From the NCBI GenBank assembly GCA_016946835.1, contig JACVTC010000281.1, forward strand, positions 1 to 60,871: a DNA stretch of 60,871 nt, given 5' to 3'. Of the stretch, positions 31,242-43,194 are shown piece after piece (within the stretch, counting starts at the first letter, position 1; every line of letters starts with the position of its first letter). Both the position numbers and the translations under genes were made by a program. The notes beneath the pieces are model-generated. The model did not search any database. It was not told the origin of the DNA and saw only the letters and a list, made by a program, of their open reading frames with translations. The DNA is from Neocallimastix lanati (nom. inval.) (lineage: Eukaryota; Neocallimastigomycota; Neocallimastigomycetes; Neocallimastigales; Neocallimastigaceae).

Positions 31242-31898
31242 TTATTCATAAATTGAAGCACGTACTCCAATTGAATCTAAATAAGAATTCATAATATTAA
31301 AACTATTTGAAACGTTTAAAATAGTAGTTGGTGTATTACAGCAAGTGCTTAAAGTATTTACAGAATGACATATTTCACAATATCGAATATCTATAGCATC
31401 GGTATTATTTTTAAACATATCTTGTATTATAGCATTAGTACCATGTGCTACTAAGGCATCCTTTTCCATTTCACCAATTCTTAATCCACCATTACGAGAT
31501 TTTCCTTCAGTAGGTTGTTTACTAATAGAATTAACATTTCCTGTGGTACGATAAAACATTTTTTCTTGAACTTGATGTTGTAAAGCAGTGTAGTAACAAA
31601 CACCAACAAACGCATTTCCAATAGATTTACCTGAAATTGGATCGACCATCTCTTCTAAAATTGGAATATCACTTTCAAAGAATTTGAATTCAAACTAACG
31701 TAAATCTTCGCTTTCTATAGAAGCATCAAAATACGTTCCAAATCTTTGTGGATCCATAATCATACATTTACCAACATACATTTCAATTAAATGACCTACC
31801 GTCATTCTTGAAGGAAAAGCATGTGGATTTACAATGATATCAGGAATTACACCATATTTTGTTCTTGGCATCATTTCTTCTAGTAATATCGAACCAAT
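31242..31898 (-). pseudogene. RPB2: RNA polymerase second-largest subunit, C-terminal fragment (RPB2-like)
   Basis: Reading the minus strand from 31898 gives the last ~220 residues of RPB2. The conserved order is [17 protein letters not shown], then GHLIEM, the QP..GKSRNGGLRIGEME block, and a terminal zinc site (CEIC...CC). These belong to the hybrid-binding and clamp regions. An in-frame TAG lies at 31694-31696, splitting it. Upstream of 31898 homology ends at once with a stop, and host-type sequence begins, so roughly the first 80% of the gene is missing from this place. It is a truncated remnant unless the rest lies elsewhere. Divergence and context indicate the viral polymerase, the partner of the split RPB1 here. 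Confidence 0.88.
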
Positions 31899-31899
31899 C

Positions 31900-32353
31900 T
31901 ACAGTTGTTGGTGATATTTCAATCTATACTAATTTAACTAGTACTACAATAATCTCAATTAATGATAATATTACTATCAAAATCGATAAAATAACCACTA
32001 AATCACACAAGGATTTTTATTTGCCGAGCCAAACACAATCTTCATCCTCAATAAGTGGAATTTTGATACCAACTATTATGTCCAGTAACAAATGCGGCAC
32101 ATATAATGATGGGATCTATGTCTGTAAAAACAACAAATGTTGCAGCAAATCAGGACATTGTGGAGATACTGAGAAATATTGTGGAAAAGGTTGTCAAAAT
32201 AATTATGGTTTATGTTATTCAAAGTCGAGTCGTTGTGGTATAGAATATTAAATATGCACTAATAATAAGTGCTGTAGTAAGTATGGCTACTGTGACAATG
32301 GTAAAAAATACTGCTATAATGGATGTCAATCTGAATTCGGAAAGTGTATGTGA
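31900..32353 (+). pseudogene. Broken hevein-domain secreted protein, 3' fragment
   Basis: The plus-strand frame carries a Ser/Thr-rich stretch, then one complete type 1 chitin-binding domain (CCSKSGHCG) near 32090-32215. After an in-frame TAA at 32249-32251 a second one follows (CCSKYGYC), ending at a TGA near 32351. It has no ATG or signal peptide: the codons before ~31900 are only the antisense of the RPB2 fragment. It is therefore a 5'-truncated host gene joined head-on to the viral fragment. Related modules occur in the intact gene at 3585-5450, but this is not a copy of it. Confidence 0.8.
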
Positions 32354-33499
32354 TTGATAGTGATTGATAAATAGAAATTTAAATAAATAAAAAAAAATAA
32401 AAAATGGGGGAATACACAAATTATGAATATTTGAAACTTTTAAATATTAGATATTTAGAGTTACTATCTAATAAACATTAAATAAAGAAAAAAATAAAAT
32501 GTTATGAAATATATAGAATGCAACTAAATTTTATATCTTAAAGAAATGTTTTTTAAAAGCTAAAATTTATAATAAAATAATTTTTTTTTAAAAAAAAAAA
32601 ATCCATAATTTATAATAAAGAAAAGCTTATATACTGATAACGTTGTTATTAAATATATATAAATGTATAAATGTTGTTATTAAATATGATATTATATTAT
32701 AAGGTTTTTACTTTAAAAAATATTTAACTATTTAAATTTAAAAAAGTATAGCCGATAAAGGTGTATTTATATTTATTATAATTTATATTCTATTTTTTTT
32801 TTAAAAATATCTGATTGTTATTTTTTTTCTTTTTGGAAATAAATTCATATTTATTGATTTATAAATTTATTATAATTTTGAATTTATTAATTTTAATTTC
32901 TTGTTCGAGTTATGTAGTTTATTATAAATAAAGGAATTTTTTTTTTGAGTTTATATAAATTATATTATATATAATTGAACAAGAAATAATTTTGAGTTAT
33001 TAATATTTAATATCTTAATTGTCCAAATTTATTTTTATTATTTAATAAATAAAATTGAAACAATATTTAGTAAAGTTTGCTTTCTAGTTATCAAAACTCT
33101 GTCATGTATTTTCAATTCTAAAAGTGTTACATTAGTTATAAATATTTTCTTTGATAAATATTTAATATGAAACTTTGAAATACAAAATTTAAAAGTAATA
33201 TATAATAAATAAATTATATTTACTTTAACAAAAAAAATTGAATTATTTCAGTAAATATTTATTTAATATAAATACTAAAGATTTTGAAGTTTCTTTTGTT
33301 TAGAGATATTACATTAAAAATTTTGCTATTATTATTTTTATATATACTTTTACATAAATACTTATGTAAATATTATATTAATTTTAACTTATTTATGATA
33401 TTTGTTAAATATTATTTAATTGTTTTTTAATTCTCGTGATTAAATATTTTATATTAAATTTAATAAAGCTTTATAAATGACTTAATGATAAGTTACTTG
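32354..33499. other. AT-rich spacer
   Basis: About 1.1 kb with no gene. Slightly more mixed composition than the viral spacers, but no RNA gene or repeat recognised. Confidence 0.5.
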
Positions 33500-34237
33500 T
33501 CAATTTGCATATTGGGTACAACATTTAATTATTACTATTAAAATATTAGTAATAATAATATAACTAAAGAAATTAACAAATAGTATTGATATTAATATGA
33601 CTCGCATCACTTGTAACATGTAGATACTGACATTTTTGGATTCTAAAATTGAAATATATTGATTTACTAAATTTAACTCATTATAATTAAAATTTCCAGT
33701 AGTATAGGTTGAATTTTCAAAAACTGTAAATTGGTCAATACTAATATCTTTAAAAATCTCAAGTAACGATTCGGTACATTTTTTAGATTTACATTGATCT
33801 AGTAGAACATTAATACCTCCACCTTTTGTCATCATAGACAAAGAATATGGACATAATTCACTTTTTTCATTTGTTTGACAGAATACTTTATTACTTTGCT
33901 GATAAGTTTTTATTATAGCTGGCTGAAAAAGTTCTTTAAATTCAGGAATATTTTGGCAACTTGGAAAACATTTTAATGGGTCACTAAAAAAAGTTTTACA
34001 TTTTTCAGAGTCAACATCTGAACAAGGATTATTATAATTAACTAGAGTTATATCAGGCATGCATTTATTATTATATTCTGAATTTTCGTATTCTGTCCTA
34101 CATTCCTCACTTAAATTGTTCAAGAAAGCTTCTTCATCGTAAGTTACATCTCTTTTGATTAATTTCAAAAAATTTATAGAATTAGCAAAAGATAAAGTAG
34201 AAATAGTTAACGTTAATAATAAATAAATAAGTTTCAT
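33500..34237 (-). CDS. Cys-rich secreted or membrane-anchored host protein
   Basis: The 245-residue protein starts with a signal peptide (about 1-18, ending Ser-Phe-Ala). It has ten or more cysteines between residues 46 and 155 in an extracellular-type arrangement (NNKCMPDITLVNY, CSDVDSEKC, CFPSC and others). The C-terminal ~40 residues are strongly hydrophobic, which could be a membrane anchor. However, the frame change to a hydrophobic tail around residue 200 might be a break that replaced a shorter natural end. I do not know its function. Proteins of this style are common in anaerobic fungi. It is a host gene between two degraded regions. Confidence 0.65.
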   Translation of the reverse strand: MKLIYLLLTLTISTLSFANSINFLKLIKRDVTYDEEAFLNNLSEECRTEYENSEYNNKCMPDITLVNYNNPCSDVDSEKCKTFFSDPLKCFPSCQNIPEFKELFQPAIIKTYQQSNKVFCQTNEKSELCPYSLSMMTKGGGINVLLDQCKSKKCTESLLEIFKDISIDQFTVFENSTYTTGNFNYNELNLVNQYISILESKNVSIYMLQVMRVILISILFVNFFSYIIITNILIVIIKCCTQYAN

Positions 34238-35047
34238 TTTTATTTATTTAATTAATTTTAATGATTAAATTCAAATATATTTTATTAACTTTTATTAATT
34301 AGCAAAATATTTAATATTTTTTTGTTACTAAAAAATAAAAATATCATTTTATAAATAAAATATGAACTAAAGAATTATATGTAATAAAACACATATCAAA
34401 TATATACATTATTTTAATATAATGATTTAATTTAAGATATGTAAAAAAATACAAAAAAATTACATATTTCATTTATTTTAAAATCAATAAATTATAATTA
34501 AAAATAAATATAATAATAATATATGTAATTTTATATTAGATATAAAATATTTTAATATGTACCAAAAATTAAAATAACAAATAATAAAGATAATAATTAA
34601 TTTTAATGAAATAACAATATTTAATTTATTTTTTATTATTAAAATATTTAAATAAAAATAAATTAAACTGATATATAGTTTTAACATGTGGAAAAATTTT
34701 CATACATTTTTTTTTTTTAAATAGTAAAATTTTAAATTAATATAAAATATAAAATATATTTGTAATTAATAATTGTATCAATAATAGAAAGTTAAAGTTC
34801 ACAATAATTGCGACTATAAAAAAATGATAATAATTTATACATTACATGTTATTTAGAAATACTGTTTTCGAAAAAATATATATTTATAAATATAATTTAT
34901 GAATCTTTAATAAAAGAAATATATAATTTAAACTTTTTATTAGAACGTTAAATAATATCAAAACTTTATTTATTTATTTATTTATAAAGTGATTTTATTC
35001 ACATAAAAAATATTAAAATACAATTATTTTAAATAAGCTTAATAAAA
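34238..35047. other. AT-rich divergent spacer
   Basis: Intergenic region between divergent host genes. The hydrophobic minus-strand frame near 34484-34687 is an A/T-composition artefact. No element recognised. Confidence 0.5.
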
Positions 35048-36490
35048 ATGGCAAAAACTTTTGAAGAGAATACTAAAGATTTTTATAAAGAATTAAATGG
35101 GGAATGTGATCCAGAAAAATTATTGGATATTGCAAAACAAGGAATATTTTTGGAAAAACCGTTATTAAATTATGACTCAATAAAAGATCATGAATATGTT
35201 GTAGATATAAGTATTATTAGCGGTCAATTATATATGATAAATAATAAAAAGCAATATAAGCGTTTAAAATTTTGGCATAAAAAGGCGGGCCAGTCAGAAA
35301 TTATAAATTATTTAAGTAATATTAGTAAATTTGATGTTTATGATTTAATAATTGTAAATAAATATTTAATTGATGAACTTTTGAAAGAAAAAGATGATGA
35401 TTTTTTAATTTGTTTAATTGTAAATAAATGCTATGTCAATTTTTTTTTATTATATTTATATAATTATTCCTATATATATACTAAAGTTTTTGTTTTGTTT
35501 TTTAGTGATCCTTTGGAATTTAGCGCTTTAGCTAATATATCTTTTGAAATATTTAAGTATTTTTATTCAAATGTTCATAAGCATTTATTAGATAATTATA
35601 TAGAAATGAATATAAATAGTCGTATTACTATTAGAAATATAATTGACTACATGATTATGGATTATGGAAGAGATATAACTATATTAAATTATTGTTCTGA
35701 TGTAATTAAAAAATATAATATTATAATACGAAGGTATTCAAGTTATGTTAAACTTCCATTTATTTATTCCATAAACTCCTTAAAATATTTTTCAAATAAA
35801 CTATATAAAAAAAATAGTTTATATTTTAAATGTAATAATAATTATGTATCTGAATTTGTAAATAGTGTATTTACAAATGAAGGTTTAAAATCGTTGGAAG
35901 ATGTTAAATTAAGTGAAAATAACGATTTAATAATGAAATATGGTATTAATTTAAATAAAATATTATATTATGAGATTATTGGTGATAAAAGTATAGATGA
36001 TACTGAAGATGATATAGTTGAAGGAGGAATGAATTGTATTTATAATACTAATGAACAATTAATTAAAATAATTGATCCACAATACAGTGGAAAAAAAAAT
36101 TATTATTTTAGCGATGCTGATCTATATAAAAATATAAATATAAAAAGTCTTCGATCTATTAAAAATTTTTTGACTAATTATAAAAAAGTTGATAGAATAT
36201 TAAAGGATCCAAATTATATATTAAATTTAGATATAGAAATTAATAGTTATTATGAATTATTTGTAATAAAAATGTGTTATATAGTTTCATTAATATATAA
36301 TAATTCTAGTAGATTTATTATACATGTATTAATGTATTATGAAAACAAAGTTTTTGGAAATGAATTAAGAAATAATAAAATAGTTTTAAATGATTCATAT
36401 AGTAATTCAAAATATATTCGTAAAATATATAAATTATTAGTAAATACTCCACATGAATTATTTAATAGTTATTTTATTTATAAAAATTAA
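35048..36490 (+). CDS. Unknown 480-residue intracellular protein
   Basis: The frame is uninterrupted from AAAATGGC at 35048. The protein is rich in Tyr, Ile, Asn and Lys and predicted largely helical. There is no signal peptide. Several short hydrophobic stretches (for example near residues 130-150) look buried rather than membrane-spanning. It may contain degenerate helical repeats like those of the ankyrin-type proteins at the right end of the window, but I cannot see a clean repeat. An acidic loop lies near 315-330. Host-like codon use. No function assigned. Confidence 0.6.
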   Translation: MAKTFEENTKDFYKELNGECDPEKLLDIAKQGIFLEKPLLNYDSIKDHEYVVDISIISGQLYMINNKKQYKRLKFWHKKAGQSEIINYLSNISKFDVYDLIIVNKYLIDELLKEKDDDFLICLIVNKCYVNFFLLYLYNYSYIYTKVFVLFFSDPLEFSALANISFEIFKYFYSNVHKHLLDNYIEMNINSRITIRNIIDYMIMDYGRDITILNYCSDVIKKYNIIIRRYSSYVKLPFIYSINSLKYFSNKLYKKNSLYFKCNNNYVSEFVNSVFTNEGLKSLEDVKLSENNDLIMKYGINLNKILYYEIIGDKSIDDTEDDIVEGGMNCIYNTNEQLIKIIDPQYSGKKNYYFSDADLYKNINIKSLRSIKNFLTNYKKVDRILKDPNYILNLDIEINSYYELFVIKMCYIVSLIYNNSSRFIIHVLMYYENKVFGNELRNNKIVLNDSYSNSKYIRKIYKLLVNTPHELFNSYFIYKN

Positions 36491-36661
36491 ATTTGGTTTA
36501 TATAATAAATATATATATATTTAGAAACATTTAATAAAATTATGTTCATAATTTAATAAAAATAGTAGTAATTTTTAAAAGTAACATTAAGTATAATATT
36601 TATTTTAATATTTTTTTTAAAATGATTAATTATTTTATTTATTTAAATAAAATTATTAAAA

Positions 36662-37330
36662 ATGGAAGTATTTTCATTAATTATTTTTTTATTAAGTTAT
36701 ATTACTCTGATACATTGCAATATTTATAATTATGGTAATGAAGAACTATCAACATTAATATTAGTTGTAGCTGATGATAATGGTAATCTTGCATCTAATA
36801 AAAATGGATAGTTATCAGTAGATAATACTTATATTCCTCCTAATAATCCTAATAATCCTAATAACAATAACAACAATCCTTCTCCTAATACTGAAGATAT
36901 ATCTTTTATTATCCCATCATTAACAAGTGCATGGAATAATGGATTTAGTCATGGAAATTTAAATGCAGCCATAGCAAGTGTTGAACAAGAATATGGTAAA
37001 ATTTATAATTTAGCAATGCAAACATATAAAAAATATTTTAATAATGATAGTGAAAATCAAGACAATATAATAGATAAATATGATATTATTAAATTTTTAA
37101 CAACTAATGTTGGTGGAAAACCTATTGGATTATTTGATTCATCGATAAATAAAGAAATATATTATCCAGTTAATGACAATGTTTATAAAGATTTTGTTGA
37201 TGCTGTAAAAGTATAAGTATGGTAAAAGCAAATTTAAAGGTATTTTAGAACTAGATACTAATAATAATTTAAATCTTCTTAATCCTCCTTTTGAAGTAAT
37301 GTATGAAATCGCACATCAGTGTAATACTTA
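36662..37330 (+). pseudogene. 5' end of giant secreted protein, broken
   Basis: A signal-peptide-like start at 36662 (MEVFSLIIFLLSYITLIHC) is followed by an in-frame TAG at 36809-36811, a Pro/Asn-rich linker, and a further 130 residues to a stop at 37214-37216. Homogeneous coding sequence then continues in the +1 frame (about 37212-37330) and in the next frame from 37303. The same gene appears to continue to 43036. Multiple breaks within 700 bases point to decay or poor sequence quality here. Confidence 0.6.
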
Positions 37331-38559
37331 GTCCTAACTGCTTAAAATATTTTGAAGAAAACGATCCTAAAGTTAATAAATATGGTACCCGTAAGAGTGA
37401 TAAAAATGATGGATTTTATTTATCAGATGTTAATTTTAATATAGTTAAAAGTGAAATAGCAGATGATAATGGTAATATAGTTACAAGGTATCATTTATTC
37501 ACTGCTGATAATTCAAATAAAAAAAATAAACAAAGAATAGCTCATCAATTTGCTATTAAGTATGATGATAAAAAAAGAACATGGGAAAAAGATTCAATCC
37601 TATATCAATTTATAGAAAGAACGTATAGTGAGTTAGCAGAAAATCTTCAACCAGAAAGATTAAATGATTATGGTAAAACTTATCAAAATAATGGTGTTGT
37701 AGATAGTGGTATAGGTATTTTTGCTGAAAGTGATATAAAATTTACATATAAAGGTAAAACAGTGTATGCAACGAGATATAGAGATACTAATAATAGAGTT
37801 AAAGATATTAATAAAGAATATAGATATTCTCGTTATAATAATATACATATTAATAGATCGGATTCACAATATAAAGAAATTGAAACACTCATCGAAGAAT
37901 TTATTTCAATGAATGGTGGAAATATAATAGCTCAAAAAAGAGCATTAAATTTATTAAAAATATTGAGTTTAATTAAATTATTTCCAATAAATGGACAAGG
38001 AGAATTCTTAGGTCTTAGTGCTGGAAGAGGTCATCCTTATGAACTTTCCAAACTTTTTAATGCAATTAATACTATAGAAACAAGTATGAATAACCAAGGT
38101 GCTTCAAATTGTAGAATTGTACAAAGGAAAAGAAGTAATAAACTAATAAATTGTCCATGTAATAATTTTAAGATTAATAAACCTTGTGATATTAAAGATA
38201 ATTTGAATCAAATATTAGAAAAATTCACAGAAAAAAATATTAATTTAAAAGATACATTAAATACCATTGATGATTATTATGAAAAATTTGAAAATAACGA
38301 AAATTTTAATGATTTTTGGAATAGTATATTTGATTTGTATAAAGAAAATTGTAATAAATTTAATGAAGAAGAACGTGAACAAATAGTGAATAATATTAAT
38401 GAAATTTTAAACGGATACAAAGGAATGATATCGGATTCAAACAATAAAAATACAAAAGTAAATGAGAATAATGTATTAAATTTAACAAAAATTTTATATG
38501 ACTTTGCGGATTTTAATAGAAACGAATTTAATGAAATAAATGATAATAAATATTGTTAA
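37303..38559 (+). CDS. Giant secreted protein, second segment
   Basis: This 418-codon segment is in the +2 frame relative to the 36662 start. It contains a globular part at about residues 8-215, with mixed alpha/beta composition and short motifs such as GLSAGRGHPYELSK, and then a helical Asn/Glu-rich part. No domain is recognised. The frame runs straight into the next segment, overlapping it by 20 bases. It was probably one gene with the flanking pieces. Confidence 0.55.
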   Translation: MKSHISVILSPNCLKYFEENDPKVNKYGTRKSDKNDGFYLSDVNFNIVKSEIADDNGNIVTRYHLFTADNSNKKNKQRIAHQFAIKYDDKKRTWEKDSILYQFIERTYSELAENLQPERLNDYGKTYQNNGVVDSGIGIFAESDIKFTYKGKTVYATRYRDTNNRVKDINKEYRYSRYNNIHINRSDSQYKEIETLIEEFISMNGGNIIAQKRALNLLKILSLIKLFPINGQGEFLGLSAGRGHPYELSKLFNAINTIETSMNNQGASNCRIVQRKRSNKLINCPCNNFKINKPCDIKDNLNQILEKFTEKNINLKDTLNTIDDYYEKFENNENFNDFWNSIFDLYKENCNKFNEEEREQIVNNINEILNGYKGMISDSNNKNTKVNENNVLNLTKILYDFADFNRNEFNEINDNKYC

Positions 38560-39286
38560 TTATAATAAAGATTCAAAATCAAAATACTTTAAAGAAAAAT
38601 TATTAAAAGTTTTATATAAATTAAAAAAGATCTTGAAAAAATCTAAAGAACAAAAAATAAGTGCTAAAAATAATAAAGAAAATTCCGACTTAAGAATTGA
38701 TTCCAAAAGCATTGGAGATTCTGAAAATACAGAAGAATCTATTGATAATCTTATTAATGAAATAAAAAATTCAGAAATATTGGATAAAAATGAATTAAAG
38801 AATGTTGCAGATGATGTTAAAGAATTACAAAATATTAATGATTATGAGTTATATACGAAAGGTGAACCAAGTGATAATAGTGAATTAGTATCTAAAATTA
38901 CTAATGAAATTAATAATAAACTAGGAAATGTAGAAAATAATGTGAAAGTTATTCCATCTGAAAATAATTTAATCATAAATGAAGATATAGGAAATAGTCT
39001 TGTTGATGCATTAAAATCTAATGATGTATCCGATGAAGTAAAAGAAGCTATACTTAAAGGATTTGAAGATAATATTAAAAATAGCATAGATGAATCGCTA
39101 GTTGAAGAAACATTTAATAATATTAATGAACTTAAAGAATTTGTAAAAGTAAAAGAAGAAGAAATAAATAACTATAATTCATTAAAAAGTCAAAAGCATA
39201 AGATTATTAAATTTCTAAAATTAGTTAAAAATCTAAATTCATTAATTAATAATATTAATGTTAAAGATTATTCATCTAGTAACAAC

Positions 39287-39350
<64 letters not shown>

Positions 39351-42300
39351 TTGAAAAAGTAAAATTAAGTAAGGAATTAATAAATCGTATTGAATCCAGT
39401 TCCGACAAAGATTTAACTCTTACTTTTAATGATCTTAACATTAATTCTTTAAAGAATACAAATTATAATGAATTTTCTGATAAAATAGCATTTGTAATTT
39501 TGACTGCTGGAGAAAATGGAAGGTTAATTAAAAAAAGTGATGCAAATGGTAATTTAGTTCCAGTTTCTGTGACTGTATTAGTTGATGGAGAAGAAAAACA
39601 ATTGAATATTAAAGATATTATTCCAAGTTTAAAAAATTTAGAAGGGGAAGAACTTGATAATAAATTTAGTCAATTATATGATATTGCTATTGTAAAATAT
39701 GCCGAACAATTTAGAAACTTTTATGATGAAAATAATGGAGAAACGTATTTTGATAAAGATCCTATGGATATTGTTAAAGGTAACAATGCAATGACACATA
39801 TTCTTAACCCATATAATATTCTTGAAGATGGTAATTATAAAAATTATGATATAACACCTGATGATGTATATTTTCACCTAGCTACTAATGATTATTTAGA
39901 TCATGCATTTACATCGTTTATTAATAGTGTTGGAAATATAGATGTTGATAAATTTAATGAATTACCTGAAGACATAAAATCTTATTGGAGTTCTAATATT
40001 CCAGAAGAATTTAGTAAAGATGAAGATTTATATAAAGCTATGGCAATTCATTGTATAAAAAATACTAGATGTCATAATTATTTTAGAAAAACGGAAAAAT
40101 TATCTTTCAATGTTGTTTCACATATTAGTCAAGATAAAGATAACATTGTGATAAATCATTCATTAATTATCAATGATGATGAAAATAAACGAACCTTTAA
40201 TGCATTTACATTAAATGAACTCGAAAATGGAGAATATAAACTTGATGATGTTAATGGTAGTGGAAGTGAATTTTCATACGAAGAATTAGATATTTTAAAT
40301 AGTAATAATAATAATAATGAAATGAAAAAAATTAAAGCAAAAAATAAAGAATATATTGAAAAATATAGTATAGGATTTTTAGCAGAATGTGGATATGATA
40401 TAGAGAAAACAGATGGAACATTACTAACTCCTGATGATTATGCTTTAAGTAATGAAGAATTTAACGATATTTCAGACAACGAAATTATTGAAAAAAAATA
40501 TGGAGTTAAGAATAATGGAAAATATAATATGAATGTTGTAAGATCCGATATAGTTAGTCATGAAAAGATGAAAATTAAATCAGAAAATAATGATATGAAT
40601 GATGCTCCTGTGAAAGATTTTGCATTAAAATTAATAACTTATAGACATGAAAATGGTAAATTAGATGATTATGATTTAGATTTATTAAATACCTATTCAA
40701 ATATAATATTAGGAAAAGAATTATATAATGAAAAAGAAGGCATGATTCATTATACAGATGATAATGAGTACCAGTCAAGATATAATAATGTGAGAGAATC
40801 GTTAAATTTACAAAATGGAATTAAAGATATTAAAAATGAAAGATCTAGATATACCGAAAGTAGAACTTGCTTAACAAAAACATATATAACTGGAAATTTT
40901 GATGTAGAAAAGAAATTAATTAGTTCATTACAAAACCTTAAAAAATATGATTCAGAAAATATTAAAGTTAAAGACGAAGAAACTAGTATAAGCAGTCCCG
41001 GTGAATTATGTGATGGAGCTGAAACATTATTAAATGTGATTGAAACTTTATTAAATAGCTTTGAAAATTCAGGGGCAATTACTAAGGAAGATAGTGAAAA
41101 ATTCATTACTGATATGAATGAGGTGATTAATGGTCTTAATTACAGATATATGAATTCTAATTATAAAAGTCACGAATCCATTAGAGATTTAGATATGAAT
41201 AAATTAAATAATATCAATAAATTATATAATCAAATGTTGAAGCAACATGTTGAAAAACATGGAGAGATCGTAGATAGCAAAGGTAACAAAATAACCAAAA
41301 CCAATAACTATAAGAATGAAGCCGATACAGAATCTAAATTTGTTACAGATAAATTAGATGAAATTCTAAAGAATATAACGCAATTATTTAATGATGATGA
41401 TCAAGATTTAAGTAATATAAATATTGTTTATAATATGGATTTAAGTGATAAAAAATTAGATGATGATAAAACATACGAAATAGAATATATTACAAATAAA
41501 TTAAAGGAATTAGACGTATCAGGCAGTGAAGAAACTAGACAAGAATATAAAGAAAAATTATTAGATATATACGATAAAGTAAGTGAAGTTGAAGAAGTAT
41601 TTGATAGAAATAACAATGGAGGTGAAGGTTTCCTTAATAACTCACAAACCATTTATTCGGTAAAGGAAGCATTAAATACATTGTTGAAATCTAATTATCC
41701 AATGGATGAAGATGTCAACGAAAGATTAAATAGATATAAAGATACGATTAATGGATTTAAAAAGTCCGAAGTCAAATCATCAAATGTATTAACAATGGAC
41801 CATATTGTAGGAAAAGTAGGAAATGTCTATGAATTTATAATGACCGATCCAAAATCTACGATGTATGTGAAAAAATATTTCGATGCTTTAAAAGATAACA
41901 TGTTTGAAATAAATGGTAATGAAGTAGAAGAAGAATTAATGATGGAAAAAATAAGAGATATAAATAGAATAATTAATGAAAAAATCGAAAAATTTAAAAA
42001 ATTAGATGAATCTAAAGGTCATTTTGAAGAGGGAGCTCATCTTATCGAATTAATAAGTGGTTATAATGAATTAATTAGTACTAAATTAATTCTGAGTGAA
42101 GAGAAAGCACTAGATGTGAATTATATTTATATTCCTAATGATATAGAATTATATAGAAGACTAATGTATATGTCTACATCTAAATATAACAAGGTTGTAG
42201 AAGGAGTTATGAGAAATAATCCGGATGACTTTAGGGTTGATGTTAATAGACCAATACAAGAACATATAAGAACTAATAATAAAGATGCACAATCTTATAC

Positions 42301-43036
42301 GTTTAATAAAAATACGGTATATAAGATAAGTCAACATGATTTTGAGAATATGTTTAATGAAAAGGTTAATTCCAGAAGTGAAGCGTCGAGAAAAATTATA
42401 GAAAAAGCCACACCTAGCCAATTATCCGATTTAAATACGGGGTATAGAATGGATTATAAATTAATGGATCATACATTACCATCGTATAGAGATGCCGATA
42501 AAATAAAAGAAATTAATGAAGTATCTAAAAGCAATAAAATGTTAAGTGATATTAAAAATAATGATATCAAGTATTTAGAAACTCATGAACAAAGAGAAGA
42601 TAGATATGTAAATAATATCATATCAAGAGGTAACTTAAAAAATATTAATATTAAAAAATTAAAATATAGTACATTATTCAGTAAATTGAGCAACTTATTA
42701 AGTAAAAATAATCCAAATAAAGAACAAGTAAGTGGAATTACTAAAGATTTAGGAAATATGTGTATGAATAAAAAGAATGAAGTAGTAAAATTATCAGGTA
42801 ATGTTCCTGAATCAGTATTCATAGAAATATATAATGACTACAATAATTTGAAAAGTAAAGTTTCAATTTCCTTGAAAAATGCACCAGAAACTAGTATTTC
42901 CATTATAAATAATAGTAATTTAAATGTTAAAATAAGTTTAGTAAATCATAATAAATCGTTTTCAAATAAAATTAATACAAAAAGTGATGTAATTAAAAAT
43001 ATATCAAAAGCAAAAGGAATTTTTTCAAGAGCATGA
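38540..43036 (+). CDS. Giant Asn/Glu/Lys-rich protein, main segment
   Basis: The frame is uninterrupted for 1498 codons and in the same frame as the signal-peptide start at 36662, so the complete product would be about 2100 residues. Residues about 1-245 are helical and acidic, with coiled-coil-like heptads. A run of about 25 Asn (AAT repeats, about 39285-39350) follows. The middle, about 290-700, seems globular, and the C-terminal half is again helical. No transmembrane segment or known domain is seen. If the N-terminal signal is real, the protein is secreted or on the surface. The long open frame argues against old decay despite the 5' breaks. I cannot name a function. Confidence 0.65.
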
Positions 43037-43162
43037 TGGATATGATTTTATTTTATTATATAATAAATAATGAAATTTACTAAAATAAAAGGTATATATT
43101 AAATATAATTGTGTTGAAAAAACATCCAAAGATATATAATATATATTTTTTAAAACGAAATA

Positions 43163-43194
<32 letters not shown>

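Noticed and set aside
6969-31898. Assigning the virus to Asfarviridae
   Set aside because: The helicase length and gene set recall asfarviruses, but the same genes exist in poxviruses and other NCLDVs. Without trees the family cannot be given.
32900-32925. tRNA T-loop-like GTTCGAG
   Set aside because: No acceptor, D or anticodon stem can be formed around it. No tRNA gene was found anywhere in the window by eye.
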